NCBI GenBank assembly: GCA_013407085.1
Contig: JACCGJ010011332.1
Span: 1 to 64,000 of the forward strand
Source of the DNA: Atriophallophorus winterbourni
Taxonomy: Eukaryota > Platyhelminthes > Trematoda > Plagiorchiida > Microphallidae
DNA: 64,000 bases
Direction of reading: 5' to 3'
Shown here: positions 24,150 to 34,396 of the stretch, one piece after another
Numbering within the stretch: the first letter of the stretch is position 1
Layout: each line of letters starts with the position of its first letter
Program-made: the position numbers and the translations under genes
Notes under the pieces: generated by a model
What the model was told of the DNA's origin: nothing
Database searches by the model: none
What the model saw: the letters and a program-made list of their open reading frames with translations, nothing else

Positions 24150-24440
24150 AGCAATGTAATGGAAAATGTTTGTGACAGAACGGGGAATCATAATCATGAA
24201 AAAATGAAGTTTGTAATGAATCTGTGAGAGTAGTTTATTGGTAACGTTTCGCTTCTGACACAAACGCTTCGTCAGACCAAGGGTGCCAGTACGAACAGGG
24301 ATCAAGCTTAAATTGCATTCGCCTGACCAATCATAAGCTGGTTAAGAACTGCACAGTTCACGGTGGGTTCTACGCTCGTTAAGAAGGACAGGCGCGTTTA
24401 ATATCAACTCACGCACCACCACCCCTGCGTGCCATATAAT
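24150..24440 (-). repeat. Upstream pseudo-LTR of the Penelope-like element
   Basis: Direct copy of 18134-18430, followed at 24440-24526 by an inverted copy of its central 85 bp (AAGCTTGATCCCTGTTCGTA to AATAAACTACTCTC). Confidence 0.75.
24238..24280 (-). ncRNA. Hammerhead ribozyme motif in pseudo-LTR (copy 2)
   Basis: The minus strand reads TTGGT, CTGACGA, stem II region GCGTTTG...CAGAAGC, GAAACGTT, ACCAA. Stem I pairs perfectly over 5 bp. The left arm of stem II has two changes relative to the arm seen at 24472, which would pair perfectly with CAGAAGC. Confidence 0.7.
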
Positions 24441-24471
24441 TTAAGCTTGATCCCTGTTCGTACTGGCACCC

Positions 24472-24514
24472 TTGGTCTGACGAAGCTTCTGTGTCAGAAA
24501 CGAAACGTTACCAA
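24472..24514 (+). ncRNA. Hammerhead ribozyme motif, inverted copy
   Basis: The plus strand reads TTGGT, CTGACGA, GCTTCTG-TGT-CAGAAAC, GAAACGTT, ACCAA. Stem I is perfect. In stem II only one position (CAGAAAC against CAGAAGC) breaks a 7-bp stem with a UGU loop. All core residues are present. Confidence 0.7.
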
Positions 24515-24534
24515 TAAACTACTCTCAACCTGCA

Positions 24535-26900
24535 GAATATATATCTACTGAAAATTCATTGACGTGAATTGCAAAATACATTGCAGAGCTTATCTAAATT
24601 TGATATATTGTGAACGCTAACATTGTCGCGAACGCGTGTTCGTTATGTATATAAGACTATAGAATAAAAGACAGTCGTATTTCGAAGATTTGTGCCATTG
24701 AAATATAAAATCAGACGAAAGAAATGTGTTGCTCACATCTCTCGCACTTACATACCAAGAACGGTTGTCGGGTGTTTACCTTCATCAGATGGTGACAGTA
24801 AGATTATTTTCAGTGAGACTTGAAACAGTGGATAATTGGTAAACAGAGTTATACTTGAATGCCAATGTTAAATATCTTTCGAATCAATCACAGAATCTCA
24901 CATTGATTCCTGGTCAAGCATTCAATGCTCCACCTGCTGACGAAAAGCAGCCAGAAACCAGTTATTGTGTGTAAGTGCGGATGATATTGCCAAAACATTA
25001 CTTTCGTCATCCATAAGCGCCTTGTGTGCCAGACCAGGAATCAATATGTGATTCTGTGTTTGAACATCGTGGTTCGTTGTACGAACCCTATGCAACAGGG
25101 GCATTCAAGAATAACCTTGTTTATCATTTATCCACTTTTTCAAGGCTCACTGAACCCAATCTTACTGTCTCCACTTGATGACGGCAAATAGCCAGAAACC
25201 GCTAGTGGAGTGTAATTTCGGAGGATGTGAGCAACACATCACTTAGGTCATCCATAAGCGCCTTGAGTGCTTGAACACGAATCACTATGTAATTCTGTGT
25301 TTGAACATCGTGGTTCGTTGTGCGAACCCTATGCAACAGTCGCATTCAAGTATAACCTTGTTTACCATTTATCCACTGTTTCAAGGCTCACTGAACCTAA
25401 TCTTACTTTCTCCACCTGATGACGGCGAACAGCCAGCAACCGGTCGTGGTGTGTAAGTGCGGGAGATGTTAGCAACACGTTACTTTGATCATCCATACGT
25501 GCCTTGAGTGCTTGACCAGGAATCACTATGTAATTCTGTGTCTGAACCCCGGATATTAAATAATAGCTTCATAAAATCCGTCCGTTCGAACACTAACTAA
25601 ATATTATATATCGATAATGCTTCTACAATGTTTGAATAAATTGGTCGCTTAAAATATGTATATACATATTAACATGGAAAACGTTATGTAGGATGAAGAA
25701 ATCGATCCTAATGTTTATTATTCCAAAACTAACAACTATCTGTGTGACAAAATCGAGGTTATTGACCATATGAATCAATCTCACAAATAAGCTAATCTAA
25801 GCAGCACAATATGAATAAAAACCACCGGATAATTCATTGTCATACACATTTGACCAATCAATCGGAATATTGGTAACTATGCTCAGATATCAAGTGAGTA
25901 CATGTTGAATTCAGCACATATACACTAAATAAGTTGCTTTCACCGTGAAACCTATTGTAAACAAGTATCGTGACGTCGTCGCGATATCTTAATAGTAGAT
26001 TTCATTACCATGCTTTACAACAAAAATTAATCCTCTTATATTTCGACAGCATCTATGTTTTAGCGAACCACCGAATCTTATGCTAGAAAGAAGTCATGTC
26101 TTTGAGAGTCATTGTTAACTCAACTCATACCGTTAACGTTGTACTACTCCAGCTGCTGCCAGTTCGCAGTTCTAGGATATACCAAGTGTTAGCCGCGTCA
26201 AATATTCTCTGATCATCTCGGTTTAGTTGCTGTACACGAAACTGTGCCGCATCAATCATTCGAGTAGCGCGCGCATCTGTGATTCAAGATGTATGACGAA
26301 AAGCAAATACATAAATAATAACATATAAGATGCAAATCACAATCGAATTCAGCTGTGCTTCGAAAATGCGAACTAGGCGGTTTTAGGTGGTTGGTGATTT
26401 GGTGTAGGTCATGGAATTTAAAGCGCACAATTATGTAGCTAGAATCATATTACCTTTAAAGTAATCTTGTATCTCGCGATTTTGAGATATACCTGATGGT
26501 CATCGTTAATAAGATTGGCACAGGTGAACTGTGAATGCCAGATCACATAATGGCAGTAAGCCAACCGATATAATTTATAAAAATGACCAGTGTTTGATTG
26601 CCCACATCAAAATGTTGGCTTTGGCAATCAAGTATTACATAGTTTCATAATTTTCTACTGTTGGAAGTCACACTGAATCTGAGCTAAACGGAGCCCACCT
26701 GATAACGGCTAACAAATAGGAAATAGTGTTGATGTGCAAGTGCGGGGCAAAAGTGAGCAATCTTGAAATTGGTCATTTATGCTAAAAAAGGAGTTTTTAA
26801 TGAACATATGTCTGGTTTACACAAACACGAATTCGACAGACCAATATGGTTTTTGATTGAAATCTGGATACGCAGAGGGATTATACTTTTCACTCAATTA
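24535..26900 (+). repeat. Long repeat copy 1, distal part with subrepeats
   Basis: Resumes the long repeat after the Penelope-like element: GAATTGCAAAATACATTG matches 41420-41445. 25590-26230 matches 42070-42690 (ACTAACAACTATCTGTG, AAAACCACCGGATAATTCAT). From about 26380 the sequence turns over and matches the opposite orientation (43282-43480), so this copy is also folded back, with its inner part lost. A last eroded subrepeat lies at 26695-26765. No coding frame. Confidence 0.7.
24929..25545 (+). repeat. 241-bp tandem repeat with internal palindromes
   Basis: The starts CTCCACCTGCTGACG, CTCCACTTGATGACG and CTCCACCTGATGACG at 24929, 25170 and 25411 give a period of 241 bp over about 2.6 units. 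Each unit carries two dyads: a GAATCACTATGTGATTC-type palindrome and GGTTCGTTGTACGAACC. Related units occur in both orientations at 41460-42060, 42940-43260 and 44150-44690. Confidence 0.8.
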
Positions 26901-27784
26901 ACAAAGTTTCGTCTCTAAGTTCTGCTAGTGTGGTTTTCATCGTTGGTGATTTTTTTCTGACTAAATGTGAGACTGGTTTGGTAGTCATTGCATTTAAGTC
27001 TGTGCGAAATTTCCGAAATATGAGACGAGTAGTCTCAACAGCTCGTGGTCAACCTTGTAGACATCGCCGCATTGTGCAACCGGGATTCATCTAACTTATC
27101 AGGAATACAATTTTGCTCGATGTTGTCCACTCAACAATTGGACAGCCAGGTGTGTAGAATAATGTGGAACCCATTAAAAGCCGGCGTTAGATGCAGTAAG
27201 AAAATTAAAAGTTGGTTAATTTTTGTCGGATAAGGAAGCAGCATTTCTTTCTTTTATTCGAAAATTCAACCGTCAATTATTTTTGGTGAAATGTAACAGC
27301 TTTTCGTAAATCTGAACGCTTTTTTCATCATAAATATTGAATCTTTCTATATTTCGACCCTCTGGTTATTTTGAAGCTGAATGTTTGGTATAACGTAAAT
27401 CCAGAATCCTGAAATTGTTTCCTCCCCTGATTCGTGTTAACGTTTCGGTTCAATTTCATTAATTTGGTGTGGAATTTATTGGGAACCTTTTCACTTTTAG
27501 CACTAATTATTTTATTTTTTTATGATTCTAAATTTGCTTTTTCTAGTGGGTGATGGAATGACTGGGGCTTTAGGGGTTCCATCGTATCAGGGTTTGCTCC
27601 AATATAAATTCGGTATCATTAAATTATGAATACTCAGGTTTATAATGCGGAAATAGATTTTCAAATCCACCATAAAAGTCGGTGAGAAATAATCATTCAT
27701 ATTTACTGTAAAGCGTGAAATTATTTAACGCCTTCTTATACTCATTGAACTATTTTCAATTTTGCTAAAGTTTATAATATAACT
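26901..27784. other. Noncoding spacer
   Basis: AT-rich, with no gene or recognised repeat. Confidence 0.5.
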
Positions 27785-28142
27785 CCGCCAAGGACGGTCC
27801 CAAGCCCGTCTGAGAAAGGAGGAGGGTTAGGCTTAGGGCTAGCAACCCTATCCCGTAAAACCTACATTGCTACGGAAACGTGGTTCGGTCATGTCTGCAG
27901 GATGGATCCCAGTTCGCATACGAAGGTCGCCATGCACTGGCATCCGCAAGGTAAACGAAAAAGGGGACGGTCGAAGGAAACTTGGCGCAGAACGTTGGAA
28001 TGCGAAATACATGCAAAAGGATTCACGGTGCAGACGGCAACGGAAGCAGCGACAGACCGGAACCACTGGCGTGAAGTTGTCTTTGCCTTATGTGCCCCCC
28101 GCACGGAGTGGACTGAATGAATGAATGAATGAATTATATATA
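27785..28142 (+). mobile_element. RTE-type LINE fragment or short nonautonomous derivative
   Basis: Begins with CCAAGGACGGTCCCAAGCCC and a GC-richer leader, then passes directly into a C-terminal LINE peptide: MDPSSHTKVAMHW, HPQGKRKRGRSKETWRRTLE and TDRNHWREVVFALC (27902-28120). The WPQGKRKRGR-TWRRT...DR..WR..V..LC pattern is the conserved end of RTE-type ORFs. It ends TGAATGAATGAATGAATGAA plus a TA microsatellite, an RTE-like tail. The internal endonuclease and RT are absent, so a leader seems fused to a 3' end, as in nonautonomous LINE derivatives. It has GC content well above its surroundings. Confidence 0.7.
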
Positions 28143-28146
28143 TATA

Positions 28147-28183
<37 letters not shown>

Positions 28184-28205
28184 ATAATATATATATATAT
28201 CTATC
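28120..28205. repeat. TGAA and TA microsatellite
   Basis: Five TGAA units followed by about 70 bp of interrupted TA repeats, the tail of the RTE-type fragment. Confidence 0.9.
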
Positions 28206-28588
28206 ATTCTTAAATGAGAACTGGCTGATTTGTGTTTCGTATGCCAAACTTTATGCTGGAAATCTTTCCTTGAGTCAATAATTCCAGAAAAGTGATACAG
28301 ATGGCAAGCGATCTTGTGAACATTGAGCAAGGAACCGATCATTTGGAATGTGTTAACTAATATTCATATGAAAATTTTGTGATTATACATGCAAATTGGG
28401 ACATGATAAACTTCAAGAGTCACATGCCATCTCGCCACGGTGTGATAGCAATGGGATACTAAGCGATTCTGTTTGATCTGACGTTACCCAAATTTGCATA
28501 CCATATTACAGTGGAAGCTTCATACAGAGCAGCTCAAATGTGCCAGTCTAGGGGGGGAGATTCATGAGCGCTAAATTGCGATCAGTCA
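28206..28588. other. Noncoding spacer
   Basis: No gene or known repeat recognised. Confidence 0.45.
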
Positions 28589-28589
28589 A

Positions 28590-28770
28590 ACGGTGGCTGG
28601 TAGCCCAATTGGTATGGCTTGTGACAAATCGATGATGGTCGGTGGTTTGAATCCAACATGAAGCCAAGGGATATATACTGTTGATGAGCTCAAATAGAAG
28701 CGAAACTAATGTCCCGTGCATCCAGTGAGGACCGACGTGATCAACTTTGTAACTATTTTGACGGGTGTAG
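28590..28770 (+). mobile_element. Smα-like tRNA-derived SINE
   Basis: An A box (TAGCCCAATTGG, 28601-28612) and a B box (GGTTTGAATCC, 28644-28654) with a spacing of about 30 bp form an internal RNA polymerase III promoter. Immediately downstream is a hammerhead-type fold (28666-28728). This order, promoter then hammerhead, is that of the schistosome Smα SINE-like family. Exact ends and target duplications were not found. Confidence 0.7.
28666..28728 (+). ncRNA. Degenerate Smα-type hammerhead ribozyme
   Basis: Order: GGGATATATACTG (stem I side), TTGATGA (core, expected CTGATGA), GCTC-AAATAG-AAGC (stem II, three pairs and one mismatch), GAAAC-TAAT-GTC (stem III with AC/GT pairs and C at the cleavage position), then a CATCCAGTG stem I partner region. 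The C-to-T change at the first core position should impair catalysis. Confidence 0.65.
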
Positions 28771-29203
28771 TACGGGATGAGTAGTCACAAATATATGCTA
28801 TCACCACAAAAAGCTTAAACAAATTCGTAAATAAATAGTTACAGTAAAATCAATGTTATCAGTTAGAGCATATAATTTATCTCAGAGGAAAACTTTGTGA
28901 TAAGATCGGACGGGTTTTGAAGCCATAATTAATGTCGCATATCACACCACTTTAAATCGAATGAATATTTCAAACGATTCGTTACATGCGAGTAGTCAAA
29001 ACTTCAAAATTATTTCAAATTTTGATGTCACATTTACCAAGTTGATCGCGAAGAAATTATATGCGGAACTCATACATACCGCAATAATCAAATTGATCAT
29101 GAGCTTCTGTTTATATAGAATAATTTTGATATGATAATGATTTTGAAATCAGTCCTTCAACACTTAGACAATCAATTAATTGAGCTGGATCAATTTTTTT
29201 CAA
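28771..29203. other. Noncoding spacer
   Basis: No gene seen. It ends at the start of copy 2 of the long repeat. Confidence 0.45.
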
Positions 29204-31391
29204 AATGAAATATATCCAAGCGCCAAAACTTTATTTTAGTTTTTATCAGATTTTATATATTTAATATGAATAATAAAAATTACTATGTTGTAATAAAGAA
29301 ATAGCATCTGAAAAAAATTACTGAACGATCGCGCTACAAATCAAGATGTCAAATAAAGAAATCAGATATGAATAGTGAAACGTCGATGAAATCTCTCTCT
29401 CTCTCTCTCTATATATATATAATGTATCATTTGCTCACATCTCACAGTGACAAGTTTAAATAGTTCTGTTATCAAAGGACGAGCGTAAACAAACAGATAA
29501 TAGTTTATTTTGAACGAAAATTTGTGGAGGACACAATAAAATAATTATGCAATGAATTTTTTACATAGTTTTTCTTTAGTTGCCCCGACCTTTTACATAA
29601 TTGTATAACCTTTTACGTAGCTTACCCGTTATACATATGTTTTCAGCACTAGATATTCATTGGAAAACTAACAATAATATCATGTTTATAGTTTTCAATT
29701 AGATATTATTGCAAAATGTGTAATCCTCTGGTTTTCACATATTTTGTCGAATAAATAATAGGAAAAAGCTATGAGTTTGACAGACAATTTCAACCTAAAT
29801 ATACCCAAAATAATTTTCGTTTAATTCTTCTTGCGTTAAAGTCAAATACGCTGGCAAACCAATGCGGTAATATTCGATAATTTTTGGAATGTGTCGGATT
29901 TTTTCAAGTACGCTCGCAACGTAAACGTTTTGAAAGAAAAATTGCATTAAAATATGGATCTTAAATGACCGCGATCATGTATTTAATTCTAATAGTTTCC
30001 AAACTATAAAATATCCTCATCTTATTAATGAAGTACTCTCAAGAGTAAATTTTGTTGAACATAGCATATCCCTACTGAGGTAGCTCAACTTCTATCTGAA
30101 ACAAAATAATGAAATATGGTGATTAGCTTTTCGTTGGAACATTTTTAACGGCCTTCATTTCAATGAACGTTAACTCAACATTTTCCTTCCCGTTTTGCTT
30201 TAGAAATATCTAGAATTCTTTTCGCTAGCCTCTGCTTGTAAACGCATCGAAATGCAACATTGGAATTGCAGTATTGTAGCTCGGGAATTTCTTTCGGTGA
30301 TTAAACATTTCGATTGTACGTACAGCGAAGTTTATGCTCGTTGCTCTGCCATTACGTATCTCTAGAGAAACCACATTAAATAATGAGCAGATTTTGCAGT
30401 TCTCACCTCTACGGCACTATTTCATTAACTTTGACAACAATCGCCAGAAAATATCTATCATTTTCCCGTCAATATATTATGTTTATTTCAAAGGGTTCCT
30501 AGATTCGCGCACCAAACATTTTTCCTAGCTTAATCGTTGTTAGCAATTTCTGTTATTTTATCTGCTTACAATTCATTTTGATTCGAGATCAAAGGAACAA
30601 GTGCTACGTGATTCTTTATCTATATATGAAATTTGATATTTAGATTTTGATGACCTAATTTATATTAAGCTTACAATCATATTGTATAAATTAACTCACC
30701 TATATTACTTATACATAGAGCTGGCATTTATCTGTCAAATGTTAGCTTTTACGTGAAATGTGATATAATGGGCTCGGTAACCGCAAGATATGTAAGAATC
30801 TTTATTGCTAAGATTCTAAAGCAACAATTAATTTCTCGGAATTACAGTGAGCCATTAGTAAACCAGGGGTTATCCAAGTAAATAAAATAATTATTTGTTG
30901 ACGCAAAACTTCTACGTACCAGGTGGTTGGCTACCATTGCATAATAGTAGACCAAAATTTAAGAAACCTGACCTCACAATTTCTTCCGGAAACAGAGATT
31001 GTTGTCATTACACCACGTAACACGATTCAAATAAAACTAAAAACGAACGACCCAGAAAGCATAATATGCAGTTAGGTCAACAAATTTGCGATATATAAAT
31101 TTTTAAACAGCAATGAGCATATAATTTGCTGATTGCCATTAAATATTAAATAATAAGCAGTTAAAAATTTTAACTGTACCGCGTAATATGACGCCAGATC
31201 TAAAAATCGACGAAATAAAATTGTTTTGTAATACAATGTTTTGAGCTTGCGCCACAATATTTAGATATAGAATAAATTTTCGTGGAGTTCTAATGTATCC
31301 AAACTAACGTGCATCTACCACATCGTCCATATCGCAATTTTAGTCATACACCATCCACGGAGTGAGTTTCCCGTTTGAAATCGATCGCTTA

Positions 31392-31560
31392 AAATTATAA
31401 TTCAAGGTAATTCAATTTTTTTAATGGTCTAAAAAGCAACAAGCTTTAGTGTGTGTTTATACATCAAATTGTCGCGAGACTACTTTGTTGTGTTTACACA
31501 GTCCAGCTTTGGCTTGCCAGATAGACATTAGTTGAAATGAGTGCATAAAAGTGTTTTGAA
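31392..31560 (-). mobile_element. Short CR1 3'-end fragment
   Basis: Insertion relative to copy 1 (compare 14490-14515). It begins with the tail ATTCAAGGTAATTCAA, then AATGGTCTAAAAAGCA, the complement of the CR1 3' box TGCTTTTTAGACCATT. Severely 5' truncated. Confidence 0.65.
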
Positions 31561-34396
31561 GTGGAAATCAAACACCTAATATGTGATATATATATAAATT
31601 TGCTTGGTATACCAGATGCGGTGTTAGACGATTATCAAAATGTTAGCTGGAAACCTCATTTTATTACTACCATTTTTGAATTAGTTCACTATATTACCAC
31701 CATGTGAAAGGTCGTAGAAACCATTCAATCAAACAAGACGAGAGGAATGACGAATATACAAAATGTTGGTATATTTTTATGGAGTGTGAGCAATCATTAT
31801 TAGTATAAATTGTACTAAACATTTGGAAACAGGATAACTTGTTAAGCAGGAGCAGAAATTATTATGTATTGGAATAATATTTTTTGCTAAAAAATTGAAC
31901 GTTTCTGTATTACATGTGAAATTGACTGGCTCTTCTTTTTCAAGTTATAATTGGTCTGGTTGATCTCTCGAAGTTAAAATATATCTTACAGTGTTGAATA
32001 GTAAATAACGTTACTCTTATTTATGTATGCCATTTTAGGAGCTCCCGAAGTGTAAGTTTCCTTACATCATTTGGAGAACCGACGAATAGATACACTAGAT
32101 ACATTTACTAGACTTTATTCATCATACCTCTGAAATAGTAAAATTCATCAAATCTTCCATTCAAGCACTATACAACGAAATTAATATTAAAGAGTAATAA
32201 AGTAATTAAAGCTTATCCGTTGTCAGCTCATTGGAAGCACGAGATTCTTTAGTAGAAACCTGAAACCAGTTGACATAGCGAACGTCTACGGCATACATCC
32301 TGCCGAAACGTATTTCATTGAATGGTACACACATTCAATGTTCGAAAAATTAAACAGTTTTGCATCATTTCGTGAAAGAACCATGCGACTTCACATCACT
32401 CGGTCGTTTGTAACACAAATATTGACGGAGCATTTGTTAACGTGTGTATATCGGCACAATAGTCCTTCTGTTTGCAAGAGTGCTACCACTACTTATTTAA
32501 TCATAATTATGTTTCACATAAAATAAGTTTCGCATATTCTTTATGAAATGGCGCATTGAATTTAGGCATGCAAGAACTGCAGTACAAAACCCACACAATA
32601 TCTTTATATATTCAATATTATTAGGCTTTCAAATTTCAGAAAGATAAAACATATGATTAATATGTAGTTCACTGCCGAGATTGAAAGAAGAACTTTGAAA
32701 CATTCACCGTTTTTTTGGACTGTGCATAAATAATCGCTCACTTTGCATACGACCTCATTCGTCATCCAACAATTTGCAATCACCTATGAAGATATATTTG
32801 TCCCAAGTGAGAAGAAAAACCCGATCAAATGATTTTTTTAAATACAACATCTTACTAAAGGAATCGTGATATAGATAAGCGATTGATTCGGCCACAGTAC
32901 ATCTACTTGACAAGGGTCACTGATGGAAACCTATTGTTGGGTTCTTAGTCATTAATGATTTTCTACAAGACGTCTCCAGAATAACATGAGTATCAACGTT
33001 AGAAATTAAACAGGAATCCACAACATCAAAAGAAAAAGCATTTATGTTTAATCCCTGTTTGATATCACATGCAAGTTAGAATCCTTCAAAATATATATAC
33101 CAAATTGTATGTTTAAATAACTAGAATCAGGCCATTGACCTTTCTATTGTTTAAGAGGAAGTCATCCAGATTTATATAGACATTTGTGTCGCCTGGGACG
33201 TTTCCGAACTAATTGATCGAATCGTAAGCCAAATAAACATGAATCAAGTGTCGGGTGTTTCGTTTTTAGTTGATTCACATGGATGATATTTTTCTGTAAA
33301 CTTCAACATGCTGAGGAAGAACGACTTCTGATCGAACATAGGATAATACTTTGAAATTTTTTAACGACTGTGTGGCTGCCTTTCAACCAATCAATAACAT
33401 TTCTTTTTCAGTGGACTTACAGTTCCCAGTTCGGACATTGAGTAAAACACATCTCATAGTTAATAAAGCTAGCACATTTTGTGTCGCATACTCTCTTTGT
33501 CTTGGGGGCATGTATATTGAAATGTTTGTTGTGTTTGCTTTAGCAGACAAAACATTAATAAAATAAAGCAATAAACTAGACCTGTTGTATGTAAATGAGA
33601 GCAATATGTGAATAAAACAAGTCAAGCATGTTAGTTACTGTTACCAATTTGTTGTTCATTTTATTGTAATTTTTAGTTATCAATCACTTAATTATTTCGA
33701 AGAATTTGCACAGATAAATCGTAGTAACGAATATAAAACAGTTTTCACAAAGTAACGCTAGGCAATGTCTGTTTTGTAAAAAGAAAATAAACTGTAATAT
33801 ATTCAGTGAATGTCTAAATTTCAAATGCAGATCCGGATGCTCTTTATTTGAGCATTTTACGAGCAAAATGAATCGATAGAATTAGCCTGATGCTTTGAAT
33901 CGTGGGATTTTCCAAGCAGGATCATTGTAAGTTGACAACGGGGTTTTGAAATGCAATGATTTTTCTGAAACTATCTAGGCTGCGTAATTGCAGTGAGTGT
34001 GTTCGATGCTGCTTTGCAATGTATCCAATCATACCATGGGCCAAGTATACGACCTCGACAAAAACACACGAGTACGGAGTCTATTTAAGTTACTACATTT
34101 CAATTTTGTTGGGTATAACATGGGAAGAATGAAATAGCAAATAAATCAATGAATCTATTGGGATAGCTTTTATTAATAGGTCGTAAAATATTATGTTGTA
34201 AATGACTATCGTCACCCCCTTCATAATTATGCATTACATATTGCCTGCTAGCAACTTAATCCAAAGCAGAGTACGGTCTGCAACGGAAAACGTGCATTAT
34301 TTAATGAACTATACGCTCATATTGATTAGATTTCAATGCTTCCATTAAACAGGTAAAACACAAACTTCTTCATGCTCATTTACGAGAAACATCTCG

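Larger units (their letters stand above)
18134..24526 (-). mobile_element. Penelope-like element with GIY-YIG nuclease, split by CR1 copies
   Basis: Minus-strand retroelement. From right to left: a short inverted terminal segment (24440-24526), an upstream pseudo-LTR (24150-24440), the RT N-terminal region (23352-24140), two nested CR1 halves (19307-23348), the RT C-terminus plus GIY-YIG domain (18500-19306) and a downstream pseudo-LTR (18134-18430). The pseudo-LTRs are direct repeats with over 90% matching by eye and each holds a hammerhead-type motif. Target duplication is AACCTGCA. Penelope-like elements are telomerase-related retroelements whose GIY-YIG nuclease nicks DNA. The RT core between the DKG and YVDD regions is missing, so this copy is dead. 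Confidence 0.8.

Noticed and set aside
27848..28124. Four overlapping ORFs on both strands
   Set aside because: Only the frame 27902-28120 matches the LINE C-terminal pattern; the others are shadows of this GC-richer segment.
32338..32526. 62-codon ORF nearly identical to one at 63452-63640
   Set aside because: The similarity follows from the arms being about 95% identical. In copy 1 (near 15205) the frame is broken, so there is no sign of coding selection.
33351..33625. Overlapping short ORFs on both strands shared with 62323-62600
   Set aside because: They occur in mirrored positions on both strands of the palindrome, are AT-rich with no domain, and are not kept in copy 1.
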